Shown piece by piece: positions 9,260 through 18,273 of a stretch of DNA of 64,000 nucleotides. Position numbers and translations under genes: made by a program. Origin of the DNA: Methylosinus sp. C49. GTDB lineage: Bacteria; Pseudomonadota; Alphaproteobacteria; Rhizobiales; Beijerinckiaceae. The notes beneath the pieces are model-generated. The model saw only the letters and a program-made list of their open reading frames with translations, made no database searches and was not told the DNA's origin. The DNA is taken from the NCBI RefSeq assembly GCF_009936375.1, contig NZ_AP022332.1:3854176-3918175 (forward strand), read 5' to 3'. How positions within the stretch are numbered: the stretch's first letter is position 1; each line of letters starts with the position of its first letter.

Positions 9260-9435
9260 CTGAAAATCAGCCGACTTGAAAGAGCGATAGGGCATCAGTG
9301 CTGTTGTTGTCGCGATAACGGCGAGGTTCGAGATCATGTCGCCGAGATCGTATCGTCGATTGAAGCGGTATTCGAAGTCGACGAGGCGCCGCGGGACGTG
9401 TTTCTTGTCGACTGCCCCGCAACTTCCGACGATCG
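9260..9435 (-). pseudogene. Remnant of an IS1595-family (ISXO2-like) transposase, C-terminal scrap
   Basis: Reading the minus strand from about 9435 gives IVGSCGAVDKKHVPRR, then VDFEYRFNRRYDLGDMI and MPYRSFKSADFQ. This matches, from memory, the C-terminal end of IS1595/ISXO2-like transposases (the 'YLAEFxYRFNRR' motif). The catalytic region is absent and no terminal repeats were found, so it is a dead fragment. It lies just past the DegT gene and breaks the polysaccharide operon. Confidence 0.6.
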
Positions 9436-9453
9436 CCGCCTAGATATCGGCGA

Positions 9454-9507
9454 GCGCGCGCTCACACCGTCATGGGCGAGCCGCAGCATCTGCCGAGTTT
9501 GCCGCAT
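9454..9507 (-). pseudogene. Possible N-terminal scrap of an IS21-type transposase
   Basis: Eighteen codons on the minus strand read MRQTRQMLRLAHDGVSAR, which resembles the helix-turn-helix start of IS21 IstA proteins; downstream the frame degenerates. It abuts the IS1595 scrap. The match is short, so confidence is low. Confidence 0.3.
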
Positions 9508-9688
9508 CGTGACGTTCTCTCTTCGCCGGCATCCCGTTCTCCGCGTCGATCGCAACGAAGCGGAATGCCGCAGCTGCTGACCTGCGGCCAGCAGACGAAA
9601 AGAGGATCCGAAGAGCCGCCCGATGGCCGGCTTCACATCGGAATGTGGCCGGGATCAAATCGAAATCCCGGCCGGATCGCGTCGGAAT

Positions 9689-9937
9689 TCACGCGCATCC
9701 AATACGAATCGAGGGGAGCCCGCCTTTGGGCGCGAAGCCTCGCACCGCAACCTTGTATTCGCGCTGTATCTCGATCTTTTCCGGAGTGGCAGGGACTCTC
9801 GAGCCCTCGGCTGTAAGGTCGTCATCCGTGAGCAAGCGGAGGACGAGGTTTTCGACGAGGATACTTTGAGCGCTCTGACGCATCCGTGCGGGAACGAGAG
9901 CGTATTCGACGTGATCGACCGTGAACTCGACTCCCCC
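9689..9937 (-). pseudogene. Orphan protein fragment of unknown family
   Basis: The minus frame from about 9937 down to a stop at 9689 reads like real protein (GGVEFTVDHVEYALVPARM, then VENLVLRLLTDDDLTAEG and KVAVRGFAPKGGLPSIRI). It has balanced composition, unlike the arginine/serine-rich shadows around it. There is a stop codon a dozen codons upstream of the fragment and no convincing start. I do not recognise the family. It may be another remnant in the scrap region 9192-10001, which otherwise holds no gene I can support. Confidence 0.3.
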
Positions 9938-10001
9938 GCGTCTCCCGGATCGGGACGGAAGCTAGGATGCGGAAACTGCATTGGCTCATGGAAGGCGCGT
10001 T

Positions 10002-11336
10002 ATGAAACCGATCCGTCTCGCGAATCCTGTTCTTCTACTATATTTACTATATACATATATATTGCCTGCTGCGCTGAATTATCTCACAGGATACGAATCG
10101 GAAATATATCTCAATCCGAGCAATGGCGTTTTCAGTTGGCTCTACGCTGTCCTGCTCATGGGGATCGTTGGAGCCTTCGCATTTGACTTTGAATTTTTGA
10201 TCATAGGCCATCGTTCCCTCCCTCGCGTGCTCCCATCCACATGGAACCTTCCGGTGCGCACGCTGATTGTATTCTTGTCGATCGTGCTCGGCGTCGCGAT
10301 CACAGGTGCAGCACTGGGGCTTGCGAGATGGCGTTACTCGGGAGAGGGGCTCTCTTCGTCGTTGGATTTGACGACCTTGCTGTATGTCCTGGCCCCGAAT
10401 TTCGTCGAGATGCTGCTGTTCATCCTAATTTTTTTCCGCTACGTCGCGCGACCGATTTCTGTTCGCGTCATATTGGTGTTGGTGATCGCATGCTTGTCGC
10501 TCACGGCGACGGGCATCGGTCCGATGGTTTCGGTGCTAATGGCTTGCGTCGCGTTTTTGGCGCCCGATACCTTGAGGCGCTGGTTGTTCCGCGTTAGCGC
10601 CGGAGCGAGCGCTGCCGTTCTCGAAGGTGTTACACTTCGAAAACTGCTCTTTGCCGCGGTTACGATCATCCTAGGAGGCGGCGCCTATGTGATCGGCGAT
10701 GCGATCAAGAGGGACATAGCCCCCTTGGAGGTGATCACGGAAATGGAGGCGGGGGGCAAAGGCGCGTTCGCCGACTACCTGATCGGCAGGCTCTCGGTGC
10801 ATTGGTACTCCCTCGTGGTGGCGGTTCATGAATTCGTCGAGGTCGATGTCGGCGGTCAATTCGATCATCTGATGGCGCCACTCGGCAATGCCTGGTTTCG
10901 GTTCTCGACGTTGACTGGTATGCCGAGCGAGCGTCCCCTCAACGGATCACTCGGGCGCCTGAACTACAATCTGATCAACCGTTACCCACTCAGTGAACGT
11001 GAAGGCTCGTCGCCTGGATTGATCGCCAGCTTTCTCATCGCATTTCCGGTTTGGCTCGCGCCGTTTGCGCTGACGGCTTATCTGGCGGCCTACAATGGCA
11101 TACAGAGGCGATTGCGACAGCGAATGGCGGGGCGGCTGAGTTGGGTGGGCGAGGCCGTGCTGCTCGAGTTCACGTCGATTTTTTTCGCTTCGCCCGTGGA
11201 TTTTTTGTTGATTTTCGATCCAATGGTTTTCACCGCCATCGGATGGGTCGCTTTAGGATATGGTTCGAGAGAAGCGGCGCCGGATGTCCGATGCGATGCC
11301 GAGAATGTCGAGCGACTTCGCGCTAGGATACTTTGA
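10002..11336 (+). CDS. Polytopic membrane protein, probable polysaccharide polymerase (Wzy-like)
   Basis: A 444-residue protein of about ten predicted membrane segments. The start is set at ATG 10002, after GGAAGG; an in-frame TTG 21 bases earlier is weaker. A long periplasmic-type loop at roughly residues 230-340 ends in NRYPLSEREGSSPGLIASF, which is like the conserved loop of O-antigen/capsule polymerases (a Gly-Thr/Ser-Ser-Pro-Gly turn ahead of a membrane helix). Wzy enzymes join repeat units on the periplasmic face of the inner membrane. Neighbouring flippase and glycosyltransferase genes support this. Sequence conservation in Wzy proteins is poor, so this is inference from topology and context. 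Confidence 0.65.
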   Translation: MKPIRLANPVLLLYLLYTYILPAALNYLTGYESEIYLNPSNGVFSWLYAVLLMGIVGAFAFDFEFLIIGHRSLPRVLPSTWNLPVRTLIVFLSIVLGVAITGAALGLARWRYSGEGLSSSLDLTTLLYVLAPNFVEMLLFILIFFRYVARPISVRVILVLVIACLSLTATGIGPMVSVLMACVAFLAPDTLRRWLFRVSAGASAAVLEGVTLRKLLFAAVTIILGGGAYVIGDAIKRDIAPLEVITEMEAGGKGAFADYLIGRLSVHWYSLVVAVHEFVEVDVGGQFDHLMAPLGNAWFRFSTLTGMPSERPLNGSLGRLNYNLINRYPLSEREGSSPGLIASFLIAFPVWLAPFALTAYLAAYNGIQRRLRQRMAGRLSWVGEAVLLEFTSIFFASPVDFLLIFDPMVFTAIGWVALGYGSREAAPDVRCDAENVERLRARIL

Positions 11337-11472
11337 AAGCCGTTCGGGCCGTGATCGTGTCGCAAAGTCGGACGCGCGATCTGACGCGAATTACCGAGTG
11401 GGAAACCCTTGCGCTGAAAGATACGCTCGTTTGTGATGGTCGGTCTTTGGGTGGCGGCGAGGCCTTAGATTC

Positions 11473-12693
11473 ATGAACATTGCTTTTCCTGCGATCGTCT
11501 CCAAACTCGAGGTGGAGGGGAGCTATGTTCTAGGGCGCACGGCGGCGCTAGGCTCTAAGCCGGCAATATTGCTGGTCGTCAATCAATTGATCGGCAATTC
11601 GACAGCATCGCTCATCGCCGTGGTGCTTGTCGTCGTCAGTCTCGCCATGGCGGCATCCGGGTTCAATAGCCATCGTGTTTTCTATAAACTCTACTTCGGT
11701 GAACGAAAGCACCGAGGGCTAAAAATAAGCTATCGTTCCTATGTAAATGCAGTCGCATGTCAGATAGTGTTAGCCGCAATTCCAATAAGTTTATATATGC
11801 GTTGGCAGAACGGCCAATTTCTTCTGGCATTCATCGTCGTAGCCTATTTCGCCTCGGAACGTCTCGCCGACGAATCGCAAAGATTCCTGATTTTCTTTGG
11901 CGCGCGCGCGGAATGGGGACGCAAGATTTTGATCAAAGCCCTCATTCAGGTGCTCGGAGTGGCGGTCGTCTGCGCGGTAGCGTCAAACGAGCAAGCGGCG
12001 ACCGGCGCCGTGGCGGCGCTAGCGCTCGGCAATATAATTCCATATGCAGGGCATCTTCGATGGCCGTATTTTCCCAGCCAATGGTCGATGCTGCTCGACG
12101 GTTGGCGAGCGAGCCGCGAACAGACGAATTTCTGGATATTGTCCGCAGTCACTGCGCCGATTGCATACATGGATCGGATCGTGGTGATGATCTATAATCA
12201 GTCGGACATGGCGTTGTTCGTGTTACTTGTGTCATGCCTGTCTATTATACAAAATGCAGTTGAATACTTTTTTTATAGCCTAAGGCGCAGAGATATACTT
12301 CAATCTAAGTTTAAAATTCAAGATCTTGTTTTTAGCCGGAATATGTATGCAATTGTTGGCGGGAGCGCTTTCGTTGGAATCGTACTCTGTTTTGTAGTTC
12401 TAGATCAATACTCAGAACGATCGATCGACAAATATGGGCTGATTCCGTTCATTTTAATATGTCAGCTCAGTCTGGCCTTATCCCTGGTCATCAGGGAAAT
12501 CATTTTCTGGAATCACGACATTTTGCAACTGACCCTATTGGAGGCAGCTTTCGTCATTGCAGTGCTCGCTATCCTAATGGGGCTGCGTGTCGTTGGGGCG
12601 GATTATATTGCCGCCCTCGGCGTCTTGTCTGCCTTGTACGTCGGGCGGTTTGCGCTTCTGAGCGCCCTGACGGTTCGCGCGACGCGTTGGTGA
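11473..12693 (+). CDS. Polytopic membrane protein, probable repeat-unit flippase (Wzx-like)
   Basis: A 406-residue protein with about ten to twelve hydrophobic segments spread over its length, as in the MATE/PST polysaccharide transporter superfamily. No clear motif is recognisable. The gene lies between the putative Wzy and a glycosyltransferase, 136 bases after the former, and is noticeably richer in A+T (for example 12240-12360) than the pse genes, suggesting separate acquisition. By context it would flip undecaprenyl-linked repeat units across the inner membrane. Assignment as flippase rather than a second polymerase is tentative. Confidence 0.6.
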   Translation: MNIAFPAIVSKLEVEGSYVLGRTAALGSKPAILLVVNQLIGNSTASLIAVVLVVVSLAMAASGFNSHRVFYKLYFGERKHRGLKISYRSYVNAVACQIVLAAIPISLYMRWQNGQFLLAFIVVAYFASERLADESQRFLIFFGARAEWGRKILIKALIQVLGVAVVCAVASNEQAATGAVAALALGNIIPYAGHLRWPYFPSQWSMLLDGWRASREQTNFWILSAVTAPIAYMDRIVVMIYNQSDMALFVLLVSCLSIIQNAVEYFFYSLRRRDILQSKFKIQDLVFSRNMYAIVGGSAFVGIVLCFVVLDQYSERSIDKYGLIPFILICQLSLALSLVIREIIFWNHDILQLTLLEAAFVIAVLAILMGLRVVGADYIAALGVLSALYVGRFALLSALTVRATRW

Positions 12694-12703
12694 GGACCGA
12701 ATT

Positions 12704-13477
12704 GTGCGATTGACCGTCGTTGTGCCGTTTCATAAAGAAATCGCGTTGATTGCTCGGGCAGTCAATTCCGCTTTCGCGAATGCCGAGGCTGTGGAAGACC
12801 TGTCGGTCCTGATCTGTAACGACGGACCGTTTCACGACGATGAAATTTATGCGCAGCTCGGGCGGAAGGGCGGTGAACGTGTACGTGTCATCCCGAATGT
12901 TGGGCCCAAAGGGCCGGGCGGTGCGCGCAACATCGGGCTCGATATGGCGGACGGAGAACTCATCGCCTTTCTCGATGCGGACGATTTCTGGCTTCCAGGA
13001 AAGCTGGCGGTTCAGGTCGCCGCCGTGCGCGCCGGCGCCACCTTTGTCGCGACCGGCTACACGTTCGAGAAGGGGAAGGTCGTCATTCGACCGCCAGCAT
13101 CGCTCTCCGATGGTCAACACGACGTATTTTTAAAGCGGGGCCTGGGGACGTCTACGATTCTGATCACCCGCGAGCTTCTCGGCTCGCACCGCTTCAGGAA
13201 TATCAGATTTGCTCAAGATATCGATTTTTGGCATCGACTGACCAAGTCCCCTGATTTCCGCTTCCATTCGATAAGCACTCCGTTGGTTGTCTATTCGACC
13301 GGAGGATCCACAAAAAACAAGTGGGTTCAATTGAACTATTTGAACACAGTGCTTTCCCTCAACGATGTATCCTTCGTTCCGCGGTGCAGGGTTCTGTCGA
13401 GCTATGTGGCAGCTGGCGTCGCCAACCACTATTTGAGACCTATCCTCCACGGTCTGCGGAGACGAGCCTCAGGTTGA
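12704..13477 (+). CDS. Family 2 glycosyltransferase
   Basis: A 257-residue GT-A fold enzyme starting at GTG 12704, ten bases after the flippase gene. LTVVVPFHKE at the N-terminus, GPGGARNIGLD, and the metal-binding LDADDFW (a DxD-type motif at residues 87-91) identify GT2. It lacks a membrane segment, so it should act at the cytoplasmic face of the inner membrane, adding one sugar to the lipid-linked repeat unit. Donor and acceptor are not predictable. It overlaps nothing and is followed by a 107-base gap before the methyltransferase. Confidence 0.85.
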   Translation: MRLTVVVPFHKEIALIARAVNSAFANAEAVEDLSVLICNDGPFHDDEIYAQLGRKGGERVRVIPNVGPKGPGGARNIGLDMADGELIAFLDADDFWLPGKLAVQVAAVRAGATFVATGYTFEKGKVVIRPPASLSDGQHDVFLKRGLGTSTILITRELLGSHRFRNIRFAQDIDFWHRLTKSPDFRFHSISTPLVVYSTGGSTKNKWVQLNYLNTVLSLNDVSFVPRCRVLSSYVAAGVANHYLRPILHGLRRRASG

Positions 13478-13584
13478 AAAGACAATAGAGTTCGCGTGAT
13501 CCATGCGAACAATATCCATCGCACGAGCAGCAGTCGCCGTGACCGAGAATGCCGGCATGGCATTGGTCCAAAGGAGCCAGACGG

Positions 13585-14244
13585 ATGCGACGAGCACTTC
13601 GTTTGTCCAAACGATTTCTCCGCTATTTGGAGTATTTTTTGACATGGGCGTTCCTCGAAAAGCCTCGAGGCCTGGACTTTTCGATGCGCGCTAAAACGAC
13701 GGGGATCACGGCGCCGGGGAACCATGGTTACGCATTGACGTCGCGAAATGCGCTGACAGATATCCTACGACGGATTCCGATTTCGCCCGAGGATAAATTC
13801 TTGGATATTGGATGCGGCAAAGGAGGCGTTGTGTGTTATGCGGCGGATTTCCCGTTCAAGAAGGTCGCAGGCGTTGAAGTCGAATCCTGGCTCGTCGATA
13901 TTGCACGGAACAATGTAAGCACTCTAAATCTAGAAGATAGAGTAGAAATTATACATCAAAACGCATTAGAATTTGATATGTATAAAGATTTCAATGTTTT
14001 CTTTTTATTTAATCCGTTTGATATCGATATATACGATGCTGTCTTGGAAATGATATTTAATACTATCAAATCACGCGGACACGGAGAACGGCCGGTCTGG
14101 CTTTTGTGTTATGGGGCCTCAAATTTTGATACGATCGTAAATAGCGCCATGTTCGATCTGTTAATAGATGATATATGTCCATATCGTGGAAACATATTGC
14201 GAGTGTGGAAGTCTCGAATAGCATCTGCTCGTTCCGGTATATGA
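13585..14244 (+). CDS. SAM-dependent methyltransferase (class I)
   Basis: A 219-residue protein starting at ATG 13585, eight bases after AAGGAG; a longer in-frame start at 13549 lacks such a site. Motif I is FLDIGCGKGGVVCY at about residues 72-85, followed by VAGVEVES as motif II and FNVFFLFNPFD as motif IV. The coding sequence is strongly A+T-rich from 13900 to 14220 compared with neighbours, a sign of recent transfer. The family is general; methylation of a sugar hydroxyl in the glycan is the simplest reading from context. Confidence 0.75.
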   Translation: MRRALRLSKRFLRYLEYFLTWAFLEKPRGLDFSMRAKTTGITAPGNHGYALTSRNALTDILRRIPISPEDKFLDIGCGKGGVVCYAADFPFKKVAGVEVESWLVDIARNNVSTLNLEDRVEIIHQNALEFDMYKDFNVFFLFNPFDIDIYDAVLEMIFNTIKSRGHGERPVWLLCYGASNFDTIVNSAMFDLLIDDICPYRGNILRVWKSRIASARSGI

Positions 14245-14259
14245 ACGATAGGTCACCTC

Positions 14260-15063
14260 ATGAATTTTAAACTCAAGAGCGCTATTCAGTGGATATTGTC
14301 TGTGACGCCTGGCTCAGTCGAGCTAAATCGCTACACGCAACTCTATGTCACCAAGTCTCTGCCAATCTCGGATACCCAGCTCGCAGCGCGCAGAGTGATC
14401 GCGCAAAAGCACCTCTCATCCTACACAAGGATCGTCGGACGCCCACCCGTTGCAGTATTGGACCTAGGGTCCGGATCGGACTTGGCCATCCCGATTCTGA
14501 TGGCGGCCAGCGGGAGAGCGGTCACGGCCGCGGACATCACTCGGCTCTCCTCCGAGCGACTGCAAAATGATATTTTGCTTCGCGTCGATGCAGGCTCCAT
14601 GTCCGAGCTTGGCGTCGAATACATTGTTTACAATCCGCCTGACCTTCCCTTTCAGGACAACTCCTTTGATTTGATTACATCGACGTCCGTGCTCGAGCAC
14701 GTGCCCTTGGGGCAAATCGAACGATTGGCGTCGGAATTGTACCGAGTTTTGCGCCATGGTGGGGTTTCGACCCACCATATCGCACATAAGGATCATTGGT
14801 CAGATTCCGACGCATCATTACATGACCTCAACTATCTGAGATACGACGAACGCAGATGGAGGCGTTTCAACCCGCCACTGCTCCACCAAAATCGTCTCCT
14901 CAGCAGTCAATACGTCGATATATTCGCTCGCTACGGATTTGCGATCGAAAGGCAGACGAGTGTCACAACGCCGCCGCCCTTCCAAATCGCCGAGCAATTT
15001 GCTCGTTTCTCCCCAGAAGATTTGAGGACGACGCACACATGGTTGACGCTCACGAAGGGATGA
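14260..15063 (+). CDS. SAM-dependent methyltransferase (methyltransferase type 11)
   Basis: A 267-residue class I methyltransferase, 15 bases after the preceding one. VLDLGSGSDLAIPIL is the SAM-binding motif I (about residues 67-81). LPFQDNSFDLITSTSVLEHV and LYRVLRHGGV are motifs IV and V of the type 11 group, and HHIAHKDHW follows. Polysaccharide-locus proteins of this size often methylate sugars or terminate chains. The target is unknown. Confidence 0.78.
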   Translation: MNFKLKSAIQWILSVTPGSVELNRYTQLYVTKSLPISDTQLAARRVIAQKHLSSYTRIVGRPPVAVLDLGSGSDLAIPILMAASGRAVTAADITRLSSERLQNDILLRVDAGSMSELGVEYIVYNPPDLPFQDNSFDLITSTSVLEHVPLGQIERLASELYRVLRHGGVSTHHIAHKDHWSDSDASLHDLNYLRYDERRWRRFNPPLLHQNRLLSSQYVDIFARYGFAIERQTSVTTPPPFQIAEQFARFSPEDLRTTHTWLTLTKG

Positions 15064-15147
15064 CCGGTGTGCGCCGAATATTGCAGCGTCCTCTGGAGGG
15101 TAGAGCCGATCTGGGGCTCCGCTCCCACAAAATCGCAAAGGAATGTG

Positions 15148-16110
15148 ATGGCAGACAACTTCATCTGGCTTCGCGGAGAGATCGTTCGGCAGAGCCAGGC
15201 ATTCGTGAATGTTCTGTCTCCGGTGGCGCAGTTCGGATTGAACGTTTTCGAAGGCATCCGTTGCTATTGGAACGCGGAAGAAGGCGTGCTCTACGCCTTC
15301 AGGCTGCGGGATCACTTGCATCGCCTGTTGCAATCTTCACGCATTGTGAGCTTCGAGTCGCCTTACTCCGTGGCGGAAATCGAAAGCAGCTTCAGACACG
15401 CGATCGAGGCGAATGATTTTCTCTGCGACACGGCTGTTCGACTTACGCTATTTGGCGATGGCCAAGGCTCTTGGAGCTCTTGCGAGCCGATTTCGATGTT
15501 CATCGCCCCAATGCCCAAGGCACGCACCGACCTGCGCAAAATTCCGAAATTCGCGGCATGCGTGTCGTCCTGGGAACGGATCAACGACAATGTCCTTCCC
15601 CCGCGCGCGAAGGTCGGCGCAAACTATATAAATGGGCGCTTCGCTCATCTGCAAGCGCGTCGGGACGGCTACGATCTTCCGATTTTTCTCGGAGCGGATC
15701 GCAAGGTTGCCGAAGGCGCCGGCGCCTGTCTGTTCATGGTCCGATCAGGCGAGATGATCACTCCGCCGACGACTTCCTCCGTACTCGACAGCATCACGCG
15801 TGACACGGTCATCCGCATGGCTCGCGATATCGGAATCGGGGTACGAGAGCGAACGATCGATCGCACCGAGCTCTATCTCGCCGACGAGATCTTTCTCTGT
15901 GGAAGCGCAGCCGAAATTTCCCCCATCGTATCTATCGACCGCTTCGAGGTCGGTCGAGGCGAGCCGGGGCCTCTCACGGTCGATATGTTGCGCCGCTACC
16001 TCGCCGTGGCTTCGGGCGTGGACGGACGCTACCCGGACTGGCGAACGGCGGTGAACCGCGCGAAAACCGATTCCCGCAGTCAAAGCGAGCCGGAGGCGAG
16101 TGGCCTATGA
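15148..16110 (+). CDS. Class-IV (branched-chain/D-amino acid type) aminotransferase
   Basis: A 320-residue fold-type IV PLP enzyme. The start at ATG 15148 follows AAAGGA; the frame extends to GTG 15067 but those codons are unlike the family. Family marks are VFEGIRCYW near the start, the PLP lysine Lys155 in RAKVGANYINGR, the cofactor-binding VAEGAGACLF, and the TSSVLDSITRDTVI loop. It overlaps the next gene, a PLP decarboxylase, by four bases. Biosynthetic BCAT is normally encoded elsewhere, so this copy probably makes a dedicated amino acid or keto acid for a glycan substituent. That role is inference. Confidence 0.82.
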   Translation: MADNFIWLRGEIVRQSQAFVNVLSPVAQFGLNVFEGIRCYWNAEEGVLYAFRLRDHLHRLLQSSRIVSFESPYSVAEIESSFRHAIEANDFLCDTAVRLTLFGDGQGSWSSCEPISMFIAPMPKARTDLRKIPKFAACVSSWERINDNVLPPRAKVGANYINGRFAHLQARRDGYDLPIFLGADRKVAEGAGACLFMVRSGEMITPPTTSSVLDSITRDTVIRMARDIGIGVRERTIDRTELYLADEIFLCGSAAEISPIVSIDRFEVGRGEPGPLTVDMLRRYLAVASGVDGRYPDWRTAVNRAKTDSRSQSEPEASGL

Positions 16111-17351
16111 AATTGTCCCATAAGCTTTTGGATCGCATAGCGGCAGAGCATGGGTCGACTTTCTATCTTCTGGATTCATCGCGCTTCCGCGAAAATTTCG
16201 AAGATCTCGGCGCGGCCTTTCGCAGCTACTATCCTGGCACGAGGATCGCCTACTCCTACAAGACCAACTATGTGCCGAGGTTTTGCCAGATCATCGATCA
16301 GTTGGGCGGCTTCGCCGAGGTTGTCTCCAGCATGGAGTTGACTTTGGCTCGACGGATCGGCGTTCCCGATGAGAAAATATTCTTCAACGGCCCCTACAAA
16401 GAATCGGCCTACGTGAAATCATTGCTCGAGGGTGGCGGAACCGTCAATGTCGATTCCTGGGACGAGTTATGTGCGATCCGTCGAATGACGGATGGAGTCC
16501 AGCGGGCTCCATTCAAGCTCGGTCTACGCTGCAACTTCGACGTCCAGGATGGCGTCCTTTCACGCTTGGGCTTCGACGTGCTGGGAGCGGCGTTCACGGA
16601 GGCGATTTCGCTCATCGACGCCGATCCGTCGCTCGCGTTGGCGGGTCTTCAGTGTCATTTCGCGACCCGCAGCCTAGCTTGCTGGGAGAACCGAACGAAA
16701 GGCATGATCGGAGTCATCGATCGGCTCTTTCGCGACCGCGTGGCGAGCTTCGAATTCGTCAGCCTCGGAGGCGGAATATATGGGCGAATGCCGCCGGAGA
16801 TGACGGCGCAGTTTCCGGTCCCCATTCCGGAGTTCAACGACTACGCTGCCGCAGCGGCGAAGCCTTTCGCAGAGTTCTTCCGCCGCCTGGGCAAAAACCC
16901 TTCTCCCGTTCTGATAGTCGAGCCTGGCACCGCTCTGGTCGCAGATGCGATGAGGTTCGTTTGCGCCGTCAATAGTATAAAGGACGTTCGCGGCCAATCC
17001 ATCGTGACGCTCAGCGGAAGCTCGTACAACATCAATCCAACGCCGAATCGCAAGAACACGCCGATCACGGTATTCTCCGCTACTGAGGGCGAGCACTTCG
17101 TGGAGAGAGCGAATTTTGCCGGCTATACATGTATCGAAGGTGACTATCTCTATAAAGGATACACTGGACGGCTATCCGTGGGCGATTATGTGGTGTTCGA
17201 CGACGTCGGCTCCTACTCCGTTGTGATGAAGCCTCCGTTTATTCTGCCGAATGTCGCGATCCTGGAACCTGATCCGGACGGAGCTTCATACCGGCTCATA
17301 AAGCGACGAGAAACGTACGAAGACGTATTTCAATCATATTCCTTCGAGTGA
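16107..17351 (+). CDS. PLP-dependent decarboxylase of the ornithine/diaminopimelate (LysA-like) family
   Basis: A 414-residue fold-type III enzyme with an N-terminal TIM barrel and C-terminal beta domain. The PLP lysine is in IAYSYKTNYV (about residue 52). LQCHFATRS, FVSLGGGIYG and LIVEPGTALVAD bind the phosphate and cofactor, and GYTCIEGDYLYKG carries the conserved Cys and Asp of the second subunit's active site. FDDVGSYSVVMKPPFI completes the pattern. It may decarboxylate an amino acid to an amine, or a diamino acid to a D/L-amino acid. It is coupled (ATGA) to the class-IV aminotransferase, so they probably act on one substrate. Confidence 0.82.
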   Translation: MKLSHKLLDRIAAEHGSTFYLLDSSRFRENFEDLGAAFRSYYPGTRIAYSYKTNYVPRFCQIIDQLGGFAEVVSSMELTLARRIGVPDEKIFFNGPYKESAYVKSLLEGGGTVNVDSWDELCAIRRMTDGVQRAPFKLGLRCNFDVQDGVLSRLGFDVLGAAFTEAISLIDADPSLALAGLQCHFATRSLACWENRTKGMIGVIDRLFRDRVASFEFVSLGGGIYGRMPPEMTAQFPVPIPEFNDYAAAAAKPFAEFFRRLGKNPSPVLIVEPGTALVADAMRFVCAVNSIKDVRGQSIVTLSGSSYNINPTPNRKNTPITVFSATEGEHFVERANFAGYTCIEGDYLYKGYTGRLSVGDYVVFDDVGSYSVVMKPPFILPNVAILEPDPDGASYRLIKRRETYEDVFQSYSFE

Positions 17352-17442
17352 AGGGCGTGGCGTTCCACTACCGTCGCCGCCTTTAGCCTCCCGAGGCCGA
17401 GGAAGCGCCGCTCGATCGCGACTTCTCCCGCGGTGGCCTTAC

Positions 17443-18273
17443 ATGTCGATCCGACTGCTCTATATCACCAAAGACCCCAATGTCGCCCTGATCGCAGAAG
17501 CGGCGGGAGTGGATTGGATTTTCGTCGACCTCGAATATCGCGGCAAGAATCTGCGTCAGATCGGTCGGAATACCGTCATTTCGACGCACACTATCAAAGA
17601 CGTCGAGGGTATTCGCCAGGTGTTGACGCGATCGAGGTTGCTCGTCCGCGTCAACCCGCTCGGCGAGTGGAGCGAAGGCGAAGTCGACAGCGCGATCGCC
17701 GCCGGGGCAGACGCGGTAATGCTGCCTTTTTTCAAGACGAAAGAAGAGGTCTACCGTTTCGTCCGTCTCGTCGGCGGTCGGGTCGAGGCTTGGTTGTTGC
17801 TGGAAACGATGGACGCCGTCCGGGACATTGACAAAATTCTGGAGGCGCCGGGTATCGACTATATCCATGTCGGGCTCAACGATTTGCATATCGAGCGTAA
17901 GACACGATTCATGTTCGAATTTCTTGCTGACGGCTCCATGGATGCATTGGCGCGCGAGATCCAGGCGACGGGAGTGGCCTTCGGAATTGGCGGCATGGCG
18001 CGCATCGGCGAGCTGCTTCCGCCTGCCGAGCATATTCTGGCCGAACACTATCGGCTGGGATCCGTCGGCGTAATCCTCGCGCGTAGCTTTTGTTCACAGC
18101 CTATAAGCGATCAGAAGGCAGAGTTCGCGCGACACTTCGACGACGGTGTGCGTGCGATACGCGCAATGGAATTGTGGCTCGCTGAACAAGATGCGGTGTT
18201 CTTTGAATTCAACCGATTACAAGTGCAGCGCGAGGTTCGAATGGTGCTCGACTCGCTTTGGGAGAGTCCGTGA
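17443..18273 (+). CDS. HpcH/HpaI aldolase / citrate lyase family protein
   Basis: A 276-residue TIM-barrel protein. VDWIFVDLEY, the Arg of LLVRVNPLGEW, AGADAVMLPFF, the metal-ligand Glu of WLLLETMDAV and the Asp of HVGLNDLHIE match the metal-dependent class II pyruvate aldolase family. These enzymes cleave or form C-C bonds next to pyruvate or acetyl-CoA-derived units. It lies 91 bases after the decarboxylase and overlaps the sugar transferase gene by four bases. With the aminotransferase and decarboxylase it forms a small-molecule cassette that is unusual in a polysaccharide locus. Confidence 0.8.
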   Translation: MSIRLLYITKDPNVALIAEAAGVDWIFVDLEYRGKNLRQIGRNTVISTHTIKDVEGIRQVLTRSRLLVRVNPLGEWSEGEVDSAIAAGADAVMLPFFKTKEEVYRFVRLVGGRVEAWLLLETMDAVRDIDKILEAPGIDYIHVGLNDLHIERKTRFMFEFLADGSMDALAREIQATGVAFGIGGMARIGELLPPAEHILAEHYRLGSVGVILARSFCSQPISDQKAEFARHFDDGVRAIRAMELWLAEQDAVFFEFNRLQVQREVRMVLDSLWESP

